NCBI GenBank assembly: GCA_017515325.1
Contig: JAFWGA010000059.1
Coordinates: 1-32,153, forward strand
Source: Blautia sp.
Lineage (GTDB): Bacteria; Bacillota; Clostridia; Lachnospirales; Lachnospiraceae
Length of the DNA: 32,153 bases
Direction: 5' to 3'
Shown here: positions 26,049-32,153 of the stretch, piece after piece
How positions within the stretch are numbered: the stretch's first letter is position 1
Layout of the letters: every line of letters begins with the position of its first letter
The notes under the pieces: generated by a model
What the model saw: only the letters and a program-made list of their open reading frames with translations
Told to the model about the DNA's origin: nothing
Databases searched by the model: none
Position numbers and translations under genes: made by a program

Positions 26049-26222
26049 CTAAGAATCCTCCAGCTGATATTTATGATAGGAAATATGATTGTCTTCTATG
26101 AATTTCTCCAGACTGCTTTTCTGTATCTCTTTAAAGGAGAGAACCCTCACATGCTTTGGCTGCACACCCTTTTCCTCGGCAACAGCAGCTACAGCCATTG
26201 CCAGGATCTTCTCAGTTTCCAT
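26049..26222 (-). CDS. Small subunit of the transcarboxylase (OadG/MmdE-like)
   Basis: A 57-residue gene that is easily missed. It reads METEKILAMAVAAVAEEKG, then QPKHVRVLSFKEIQKSSLEK, then FIEDNHISYHKYQLEDS. The start at 26222 has AGAGG eight bases before it, and the gene fits exactly between the carboxyltransferase and the BCCP. The ILAMAVAAVAEEKG stretch followed by a basic VRVLSF segment is like the soluble C-terminal part of OadG/MmdD (delta), or the small epsilon subunit of methylmalonyl-CoA decarboxylase. The N-terminal membrane helix of OadG is absent, so the complex is probably cytosolic. The assignment is by position and pattern. Confidence 0.8.
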   Translation of the reverse strand: METEKILAMAVAAVAEEKGVQPKHVRVLSFKEIQKSSLEKFIEDNHISYHKYQLEDS

Positions 26223-26245
26223 TTGTCATACCTCTTTATGCGCCG

Positions 26246-27799
26246 TCATAGCGGAATATTCCCATGCTTCTTTTTCGGCAGGCTTCTTTCCTTTGTTTTA
26301 AGCATCCTGAAGGCGCCGGCTATCCTTGTCCTCGTCTCCTCCGGAAGGATCACCTCGTCCACATAGCCATGTTCTGCGGCAATATAAGGGTTCATGAATT
26401 TCCTGTTGTATTCATCAAGCAGCTCCTCCTTCTTCGCGGAAGGATCCTCCGCCCTTTCGATCTCTTTCCTGCCGATGATCGAGACCGCGCCGGCGGCTCC
26501 CATGACGGCAATTTCCGCGATGGGCCAGGCATACACCAGGTCAGCGCCTGTTCCCTTGCTGTTCATGGCGATATAGGCCCCGCCATAGGCTTTACGCATA
26601 ATCAGTCCCACCTTGGGAACCGTCGCTTCAGAATAGGCAAAAAGCAGCTTCGCGCCGTGGCGGATGATACCGCCATGCTCCTGCTGGCTGCCGGGAAGAA
26701 AGGCCGGGACATCCACAAGGGTGAGAATGGGGATATTAAAACAGTCACAGAAACGGATAAAGCGGGCTCCCTTATCAGAAGCGTTGATCTCCAGGGCTCC
26801 GGCCATAAACTGGCTCTGATTGGCCACAATCCCTATGGTATCGCCATCAAGCCGGGCAAATCCTATCACCAGATTTCTCGCAAAATCCTCCTGGATCTCC
26901 AAAAAGCTCCCTTCATCCACAAAGGTATGAATCACTTTCCTGACATCATAGGGCTTTCGGGAATCCACAGGGACAATATCGCCAAGCAGGAGGCTGTTAT
27001 CCCTGGGAATCCCCTCCACATGCATGGGTTTGTCTTCGTTATTCTGCGGGAGATAGCCCAGAAGACGCCGGACACCGTTCAGACAGGACAGATCATCCGG
27101 ATAAACAAAATGAGCGACGCCGGATGTACTGCTGTGCACCGAGGCGCCGCCCAAATCTGATGATGAGATGACCTCACCTGTGACAGACTTTACAACAGCA
27201 GGACCGGTGATATACATCTGGCTGTTCTTTTCCGTCATGAAAATATAGTCTGTGATGGCCGGAGAATAACACGCACCGCCGGCACAAGGCCCAAGGATAA
27301 CGGATATCTGGGGGATCACCCCGGACGCAGCCGTGTTCCGATAAAAAATGTCCGCATAGCCCGAGAGTCCGTCGATTCCTTCTTCTATCCTCGCTCCGCC
27401 ACTGTCATTGATGGAAATAAAAGGAGCTTTCATTTCCAGTGCCTTATCCATGGCATGGCAGATCTTCATGGCCTGGGCTTCCCCCAGAGAGCCGCCTTCA
27501 ACGGTAAAATCCTGAGAGGAGGCAAAAGCAAGCCGTCCATGAATATAGCCATAGCCGGTAACCACGCCGTCACCAGGACGTTTCTTTTTGTCCATCCCGA
27601 AATCAGTCGCCCGGGAAGTGATCATATCATTAAACTCGCAGAAGCTGTCATCGTCAAACAAGGCATCCATCCGCTCCCTGGCGGTCAGCTTTCCGGAAGA
27701 ATGCTGCTTTGCGATCCGGTCAAGACCACCGGCTGCCGCAATCACCTCTCTTTTGTGAATGAGGCGGTCAATCCCCTTCTGCCACTTTGCATCCATCAT
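26246..27799 (-). CDS. 12S-like acyl-CoA carboxyltransferase (PccB/MmdA type)
   Basis: 517 residues of the two-domain crotonase-fold carboxyltransferase family. LTARERMDALFDD at about 38, GGSLGEAQAMK, NDSGGARIEEGIDGL (oxyanion and acyl-CoA region) and the C-domain AYGGAYIAM and AWPIAEIAVMGA blocks are all in order. These enzymes exchange CO2 between biotin and an acyl-CoA, mostly propionyl-CoA/methylmalonyl-CoA and sometimes acetyl-CoA/malonyl-CoA. GGGAG precedes the two neighbouring ATGs (27799 and 27796). It is the first gene of the four-gene biotin set and follows the second pyruvyltransferase by about 30 bases. Housekeeping Na-pumping decarboxylation is unlikely because no beta subunit is present. 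Confidence 0.94.
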   Translation of the reverse strand: MMDAKWQKGIDRLIHKREVIAAAGGLDRIAKQHSSGKLTARERMDALFDDDSFCEFNDMITSRATDFGMDKKKRPGDGVVTGYGYIHGRLAFASSQDFTVEGGSLGEAQAMKICHAMDKALEMKAPFISINDSGGARIEEGIDGLSGYADIFYRNTAASGVIPQISVILGPCAGGACYSPAITDYIFMTEKNSQMYITGPAVVKSVTGEVISSSDLGGASVHSSTSGVAHFVYPDDLSCLNGVRRLLGYLPQNNEDKPMHVEGIPRDNSLLLGDIVPVDSRKPYDVRKVIHTFVDEGSFLEIQEDFARNLVIGFARLDGDTIGIVANQSQFMAGALEINASDKGARFIRFCDCFNIPILTLVDVPAFLPGSQQEHGGIIRHGAKLLFAYSEATVPKVGLIMRKAYGGAYIAMNSKGTGADLVYAWPIAEIAVMGAAGAVSIIGRKEIERAEDPSAKKEELLDEYNRKFMNPYIAAEHGYVDEVILPEETRTRIAGAFRMLKTKERSLPKKKHGNIPL

Positions 27800-27830
27800 A
27801 CCATCTCCCTGCCATATTTTTCATGCCCCT

Positions 27831-28901
27831 TCAGGCTCCTATTTTTCTCAGATATGCCATTCCCTTTTGCCTCATTTCCTCCAGGCGCAATTGGGTATCT
27901 GAATAATCCATAGGATCCAGCCTGATCTGTGAACTGTCATAAACCGCTCTGTCTGTCTGCCCTGCGTATTCCAGGAGATTCGTCACCCGCTCCGGCGCGT
28001 AATCGGGAACCAGGATGGAAAATTCTTTATGGAAAATCAGGGAAAAAGCCGTGCCATGAAAGGAATTCGTCACGACATAATCCGCATTGGCCAGCAGTTC
28101 AAGAAATTCCCGGGGGCCGATATTGGTCAGAGTTCTGTCGGCTCTGCCGAATGCCTTTGGCTCCTTTGTGATGACATAGATCTTCAGCCCTTTTTTCTCT
28201 GCTGCCTCATGCGCCATCTGATACAGCTTCCTTGATTCCGGAAGGCAATAGATGAGCAGATACCTGTCCTTTTTCTTTTTCTCCTTTATGTCCAGCAAAG
28301 CCTTCCACTCATCTCCGGTGAAAAGAAACACGGGGTCAGGCATCAGCTCCGCCGCTACGCCAAGCTCTGCCTGGAAATAATCCTGGGTGCTTTTCTCCCG
28401 AACGGACAGAAAGTCAAAGCGCAGAAGCTGTTTTTGGTACTCTTCATCCTTACCTGGCCGGCATACCCCCAGACTGGCCGCATAGGAGGCCTTGATTCCC
28501 TTTTCCACGAAATCAAGATAATAGGTATGGTCTCCCTTCGTCAACAGGAGGTTAAATACCTGGTCACTGCCCGAGATAAACAGGTCATAGCTGCCGTTTG
28601 TTTCCGCAATCGTGTCCCTCGTGTATAGCTTGCTTCTTTGCACATCCCTCCGGAAATGCCTGTATCTGCATCTTCTTCTGATCACAATCAGGTTAAACAG
28701 AAGATTATACATTCTCAGCTTCAGTCTCATACCAGGCCGAAGCACATGGCGGAATTTATGCATATTCTCTATGGCGGGGCAGCGGTAGTCGATCAGCTCC
28801 ACTTCGTTTCCCCAACCCTGTAATTTTTTCTGAAGAGAATACGACTGCAGAGCAGCGCCAAGATTATAGGCATTACAAAAAGTTAAGATTCCTATTTTCA
28901 T
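27831..28901 (-). CDS. Polysaccharide pyruvyl transferase
   Basis: About 356 residues. MKIGILTFCNAYNLGAALQSYSL starts the fold, FISGSDQVFN sits at about 100, and TNSFHGTAFSLIF at about 285 is the family's SFHG block. Expected reaction: transfer of pyruvate from PEP to a sugar hydroxyl pair. The frame opens at a GTG at 28940, which touches the polymerase stop but lacks a binding site; ATG 28901 with GGGAG upstream is chosen. It directly precedes the transcarboxylase genes. Confidence 0.9.
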   Translation of the reverse strand: MKIGILTFCNAYNLGAALQSYSLQKKLQGWGNEVELIDYRCPAIENMHKFRHVLRPGMRLKLRMYNLLFNLIVIRRRCRYRHFRRDVQRSKLYTRDTIAETNGSYDLFISGSDQVFNLLLTKGDHTYYLDFVEKGIKASYAASLGVCRPGKDEEYQKQLLRFDFLSVREKSTQDYFQAELGVAAELMPDPVFLFTGDEWKALLDIKEKKKKDRYLLIYCLPESRKLYQMAHEAAEKKGLKIYVITKEPKAFGRADRTLTNIGPREFLELLANADYVVTNSFHGTAFSLIFHKEFSILVPDYAPERVTNLLEYAGQTDRAVYDSSQIRLDPMDYSDTQLRLEEMRQKGMAYLRKIGA

Positions 28902-28939
28902 TCTCAGGGAACTCCCATTCTCCCCAAAACCAGTCTCCA

Positions 28940-30217
28940 CTAGAAGGAAAGCAAAAGACCCACAAAATATGTGATCAGAAAATTATAGTCATATAAAGGA
29001 TTACCGGAAAGACAATAGGCCAGGAAAAAAACCTGCAAAAAGATGCTCAGCCGAAGAGAATAAAACTCGTCATTTCTGATGCCTTCCACGATCAGTTCCC
29101 GGTATTTTCTCAGAGTCTTTACCAGAGCAGCGCCCGTGGCGAGCAGAAATGAACCCAATCCGGCGATACCCGCTTCACATAATAACTGAAGATAAACATT
29201 GTGAACCTCAAAGGTTTGTTTTGAATCACCAAGAGTATTTCTCGAATACATCCTGAATACGCCCCAGCCAATTCCCCGGAAAGGGTGTTTCTTGAACAGG
29301 GAATAGGCCAAGGCATACAAAATTGTCCGTCCGCTGTAGGTTTTGTCTTGCGTAGTGAATCTTGCGACAAGGGAGTGATAAGAATGACGGAACAAGGGTA
29401 CCAGGAAATATAACAGGATACTGGATGCAATTATCGCGATCATGGCAAAAACGATCCGCACTAATACCTCGGCATCTATCCGAAGAACATTTTCCCGTCT
29501 GAACCCACACAGCCAGATTACAAAAAAGGCTGCTGCGATATCCAGGACAAAAGCCCTTTTCTGCAGCAGCAGAAAAGCAGTGGAAAAACAGGCAAGGACA
29601 GCAACATTGTTGACCGTCAGCCTTTTTTCCCTCAGGGAAATGATATAGGCACCCAGCCCTGCGCAGATAAAGCTTCCTGCAGAACCGGCAAAGGGTATGA
29701 TTCCGCCCGTCACCATTGTCCCTGCCCTGCCTAAAACGACTCTCCTTGAGGCTGTTGTATATATACCCAGGAGGCTTGTCTGAAAAATATGTGTCGTAGC
29801 GTCAAGCAAAACGGTGATTGTTACGAAAAAACCACATCCAAATAAAGCTTTAAAGATAATCTCTTTGTCTATTTCTACCGTCTGCATACACAGGCAAAAA
29901 GCAGCACCGCCTATGATAGCCATAACGTCATAGTAACCTGCGGTTATCACCCCATGTCTGCCGCTGAGGATGCAGAAGCAAATGAAAAAAAACCAGGAGA
30001 TAAGGCCATTCGATCCGATTCGTTTCACTTCAAGCAAGGCAAGAAAGACAAGAGCAATCAGGGCACGCATCGGGAATCTGAAATATATGTCTACTGTCAT
30101 CTGGAAACTGACCCATAAGATCCAGAAAAGCGGCCACATGGTAAAACACCAAACCAACAGATCAACGACCGCTATCGTCCTGCGCTGCGGCAAATATCTA
30201 CCACTGCCTGACTCCAT
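28940..30217 (-). CDS. Wzy/O-antigen-ligase-like polymerase
   Basis: 425 residues, almost wholly hydrophobic, with about 10-12 predicted membrane segments. A periplasm-type loop holds HNVYLQLLCEAGIAGLG at about 355, the pattern of the Wzy_C/O-antigen ligase family, and RGIGWGVFRMYS precedes it. It would polymerise the flipped repeat units or ligate the chain. GAGGG lies seven bases before the ATG. No Wzx flippase gene is in the window, so it must be outside or replaced by an ABC exporter. Confidence 0.88.
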   Translation of the reverse strand: MESGSGRYLPQRRTIAVVDLLVWCFTMWPLFWILWVSFQMTVDIYFRFPMRALIALVFLALLEVKRIGSNGLISWFFFICFCILSGRHGVITAGYYDVMAIIGGAAFCLCMQTVEIDKEIIFKALFGCGFFVTITVLLDATTHIFQTSLLGIYTTASRRVVLGRAGTMVTGGIIPFAGSAGSFICAGLGAYIISLREKRLTVNNVAVLACFSTAFLLLQKRAFVLDIAAAFFVIWLCGFRRENVLRIDAEVLVRIVFAMIAIIASSILLYFLVPLFRHSYHSLVARFTTQDKTYSGRTILYALAYSLFKKHPFRGIGWGVFRMYSRNTLGDSKQTFEVHNVYLQLLCEAGIAGLGSFLLATGAALVKTLRKYRELIVEGIRNDEFYSLRLSIFLQVFFLAYCLSGNPLYDYNFLITYFVGLLLSF

Positions 30218-30304
30218 GATTTTCCCTCAATATCGTATTATCATAAACAAACAAAATGCGTAACTGTTAAGCCGCGTATTCCTTCACCGTTAAGGGACAG
30301 GCAG

Positions 30305-31423
30305 CTACCGGTAGATCTCATAGAGCTGCCCGCTGACTACCCTTTCGCTGAAGTGAATATCCGCATACCGGGCGATCCATTCCGGATCGTAATCCTTGTA
30401 TGAATGATAGATCTGCCGGAAAGCTTCCCTTAAAGAGTCAGGATCCCGGTAATCTGCGATAATTCCCAGTCTTTCATCCGGATTGTCCATAAAGACTGTG
30501 GTTTTTGAAGTAATTACAGGCTTTCCGCAAGCCCAGGCTTCTATCACCGGGACACAGAAGGTTTCAATCCGGCTAAAAACAACAAGAACATCCGATGAAG
30601 CAATCAGTTCGGCCATCTTCTCCCGCGCCAAAGCCCCCGGCATATGAACCTGGTCTTCTGCCTTGTTCACAGCGATGAGGGATCTGAGCCATCCTGCCTC
30701 CGATCCGTCACCCGCTACAGTCAGGGACACATCTTTATTGTCATGAAATACGTCAACAAAAGCTTCTATGACCATGTCATACTGTTTCAGCGGTACCAGT
30801 CTGCCCGAACAGACAAATCGGAATCCCTTGTGCGGTATCTTTCCCGGCTTGAAGACATGGTTCACAACATTAGGCACAATGAAGATATCTTTTCTGCCGG
30901 TAAGCTGACGGAGCGATGTCTGTAGTCCGGCCCCAACGCAGCAGAAGGCATCCGCCCTGGCCGCGAAATCCCGCAGATTCTGAAGGCAATAGCCGTCCAG
31001 TGTTTTGCATTGTACCGCGCTCCAGTGCTCCGTGGCGACTATCTTGACTCCCTTTTCCTGCCAGGGCTGGACAAGCCGATAGGGAAAAAGGGATGGATAG
31101 TGAACATGGATGACATCAGGTATCCCCTTTTTTTTCGCCAACCAGAAGATAAGCTTCTCCCTGAACCGGGCATATATTCTGTTTAGCCGCTGTTGGGAAA
31201 ATATGGGGCCAATCGGAATACTGCAGACCGCAAGATTGACCCCATCCTCCATTTTGCAGTAAAATCCGAATCTTCTCATTCTTCTGATCGATCTGATGTC
31301 GACCATCAGGTAGAAAACCTCCATGCCTGCCCTGGCCAGCATCTGAGCCTGCTCCAGCTCAAAGCTGCCACACATCTGATTGGCGGTGGTTGGATATTCC
31401 CTGCCAAGCACCAAGACTTTCAT
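30305..31423 (-). CDS. Family 4 glycosyltransferase
   Basis: 372 residues, GT-B fold. The start MKVLVLGREYPTTANQMCGSF is typical of GT4, the donor region carries VFSRIETFCVPVIEAWACGKPV (the ExxxxxxxE motif), and VCSGRLVPLKQYD opens the C-domain. GGAAGGG is seven bases before the ATG. It lies between ACP2 and the polymerase. It probably adds a middle or terminal sugar; the specificity is unknown. Confidence 0.9.
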   Translation of the reverse strand: MKVLVLGREYPTTANQMCGSFELEQAQMLARAGMEVFYLMVDIRSIRRMRRFGFYCKMEDGVNLAVCSIPIGPIFSQQRLNRIYARFREKLIFWLAKKKGIPDVIHVHYPSLFPYRLVQPWQEKGVKIVATEHWSAVQCKTLDGYCLQNLRDFAARADAFCCVGAGLQTSLRQLTGRKDIFIVPNVVNHVFKPGKIPHKGFRFVCSGRLVPLKQYDMVIEAFVDVFHDNKDVSLTVAGDGSEAGWLRSLIAVNKAEDQVHMPGALAREKMAELIASSDVLVVFSRIETFCVPVIEAWACGKPVITSKTTVFMDNPDERLGIIADYRDPDSLREAFRQIYHSYKDYDPEWIARYADIHFSERVVSGQLYEIYR

Positions 31424-31436
31424 AAATACCCTTCCG

Positions 31437-31676
31437 CTAGATTTCTACGCCATATCTGCGCAATATCTTTTTTCCGTTTTCATAAGATTCGTAATGAAGG
31501 ATATCCTCCGATTCAAACATGACGTCAAAGGCATCCTCTAATTCTGATATTAAGGAAAGATGCGCAACGGAATCCCACTGACTGACCGCTTTAAAGGTAA
31601 AGCTGTCATTCAGCACAGCCTCACCGACTCCGAGCACATCTGTAAAAATCCTGTTGTATTTTTCGAGGTTAGACAT
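31437..31676 (-). CDS. Acyl carrier protein, second copy
   Basis: 79 residues, ACP length. The phosphopantetheine site is Ser36 in QWDSVAHLSLI, in the helix-2 context of true ACPs (DSL in AcpP, DSV here). Helix 4 ends in YENGKKILRRYG. GGGAG precedes the ATG by six bases. Because the operon has two distinct ACPs, one may serve chain building (KASIII) and the other the acyl transfer, or one may carry an amino-acyl group. It is not the housekeeping AcpP, whose DSLD motif it lacks. Confidence 0.9.
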   Translation of the reverse strand: MSNLEKYNRIFTDVLGVGEAVLNDSFTFKAVSQWDSVAHLSLISELEDAFDVMFESEDILHYESYENGKKILRRYGVEI

Positions 31677-31740
31677 GGTAATCTCCCTTTGGCCGTACCC
31701 CCACGCCGTGTTGGCTGTCCGGCCTTCCTCACACGAAGCT

Positions 31741-31965
31741 TTAGTCCTTAACCATCAGCTTCAGAATATCTGAAACCGTCTCAAATCCCTTGATATCATC
31801 TCCGCTAAGCTTCACAGCGAACTCATCGTCCATCAGAACAATAAGGGACAGCTTTGCCATAGAATCATATTCCTCCACATCCGCAAGGACCGTGTCCGCT
31901 TCCAGGGTTCCCTCGTCAAGCTCCCATGTCTCCTCAAGCATAGCAATTCTTTCCTGATCTGTCAT
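31741..31965 (-). CDS. Acyl carrier protein, first copy
   Basis: 74 residues, acidic, with EEYDSMAKLSLIVLMDDEF: Ser35 is the predicted phosphopantetheine site. The start is the ATG at 31965, nine bases after AGGAGG (in 31973-31979). The frame extends upstream to 32097 through repeat sequence that should not be translated. It shares the W/Y-D-S-(V/M)-A-x-L-S-LI signature with ACP2 but differs elsewhere, so the copies are old. It is the first gene of the minus-strand operon in this window; any promoter lies to the right of or within the repeat region. Confidence 0.9.
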   Translation of the reverse strand: MTDQERIAMLEETWELDEGTLEADTVLADVEEYDSMAKLSLIVLMDDEFAVKLSGDDIKGFETVSDILKLMVKD

Positions 31966-32001
31966 TTCTTTATCCTCCTGATTCATATATGATTTTCCAG
32001 T

Positions 32002-32030
32002 CAAAAGTGATTCTACGGATTGTTCCGCGC
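32002..32030. repeat. Dispersed repeat, copy B
   Basis: The 3' 15 bases (32016-32030) are identical to the copy at 18085-18099, and the preceding bases also match after one gap. Here the repeat runs straight on into CCGCG-CTT-CGCGG, a perfect small hairpin (32025-32037). Confidence 0.6.
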
Positions 32031-32035
32031 TTCGC

Positions 32036-32141
32036 GGTCTCGCCTGTCGGGTCTCGCCTTCCGGCTCGGTCGGTTCTATACGATGCCCACCGGGCATCAG
32101 AACCGGTCGTTGCTAAACGCCTGCCACTGGCAGGCAGCAAC
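32036..32141. repeat. Short tandem repeats followed by two hairpins
   Basis: GGTCTCGCCT occurs at 32036-32045 and again at 32050-32059 (14-base period). Two hairpins follow. The first has outer CGGTTCT/AGAACCG (32071-32077, 32099-32105), a four-base left bulge ATAC, inner GATGCCC/GGGCATC and triloop ACC. The second (32109-32141) has outer GTTGCT/AGCAAC, left bulge AAAC, inner GCCTGCC/GGCAGGC and triloop ACT. No T-run follows, and no coding is seen. Confidence 0.7.
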
Positions 32142-32153
32142 CCACAATCCTCC

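Noticed and set aside
24253-27799. Na-translocating oxaloacetate or methylmalonyl-CoA decarboxylase
   Set aside because: The membrane beta subunit (OadB) and the membrane helix of the delta/gamma subunit are absent, and both carboxyltransferase halves are present, so transcarboxylase is the simpler reading.
31741-32097. N-terminally extended ACP of 118 residues
   Set aside because: The extra 44 residues come from the repeat region, and the ATG at 31965 has a strong AGGAGG at normal spacing.
32036-32141. CRISPR array or integron attC site
   Set aside because: Repeats are too short, spacers are missing, and the R/L core boxes of attC are not found; the hairpin pair has a different plan.

Overview
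The window looks like part of a large capsule or exopolysaccharide locus from a Gram-positive, Clostridia-type (Lachnospiraceae-like) Firmicute. This is inferred from the strong AGGAGG-type ribosome binding sites, frequent TTG/GTG starts, secreted proteins with InlB-type (Listeria/Bacteroides) and BspA-type leucine-rich repeats, and paired pyruvyltransferase and FrhB-family genes. Nothing in the sequence fixes the species. There are no rRNA, tRNA, CRISPR or transposase genes.

Layout. (1) 1-2085, minus strand: three small secreted surface-type proteins (InlB repeats plus a cysteine-protease-like tail, and two short BspA-like LRR proteins) and the start of a further gene at the left edge. (2) 2086-2813: an AT-rich gap with no convincing gene. 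(3) 2814-7720, minus strand: a CapF-CapG-ATP-grasp-GT2 operon, pointing to a UDP-L-FucNAc-type sugar and its transfer. (4) 7721-8122: a divergent promoter region. (5) 8123-18786, plus strand: a tightly packed operon for two KASIII enzymes, an SDR, an adenylate-forming ligase, a nucleotidyltransferase-like protein, a PIG-L deacetylase, a 3-hydroxyacyl-CoA dehydrogenase, an SCP2-type thiolase, an LpxD-like acyltransferase and a priming phosphoglycosyl transferase. (6) 18778-18831: a 22-bp-stem bidirectional terminator shared with the converging operon. (7) 18823-31965, minus strand: two acyl carrier proteins, two GT4 and one GT2 glycosyltransferases, a Wzy/O-antigen-ligase-like polymerase, two polysaccharide pyruvyl transferases, an FrhB-type Fe-S protein, an SDR, and a four-gene biotin transcarboxylase set. 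(8) 31980-32153: a repeat region with two hairpins of matching architecture.

How the genes may work together (inference). The CapF/CapG pair supplies a deoxyamino sugar. The phosphoglycosyl transferase starts the repeat unit on undecaprenyl phosphate, the glycosyltransferases extend it, the pyruvyltransferases decorate it with ketal pyruvate, and Wzy polymerises it. Alongside this is a self-contained acyl-building line. The transcarboxylase (12S-like, 1.3S-like and 5S-like subunits, with no biotin carboxylase and no membrane decarboxylase) would make malonyl- or methylmalonyl-CoA from oxaloacetate. The AMP ligase would load a starter onto an ACP. KASIII enzymes and the thiolase would condense, and the SDRs and hydroxyacyl-CoA dehydrogenase would reduce. 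PIG-L would free an amine on a sugar, and the LpxD-like enzyme would N-acylate it. The best candidate for a new system is therefore a polysaccharide or glycolipid bearing a custom, possibly methyl-branched, 3-hydroxy- or 3-oxo-acyl amide, with dedicated extender-unit supply. A three-carbon carboxyl donor cycle and two PEP-dependent pyruvyltransferases in the same operon are an unusual combination.

Four of the start calls rest on TTG or GTG codons placed after good ribosome binding sites. One 57-codon gene (26049-26222) is easily missed because it is so short.
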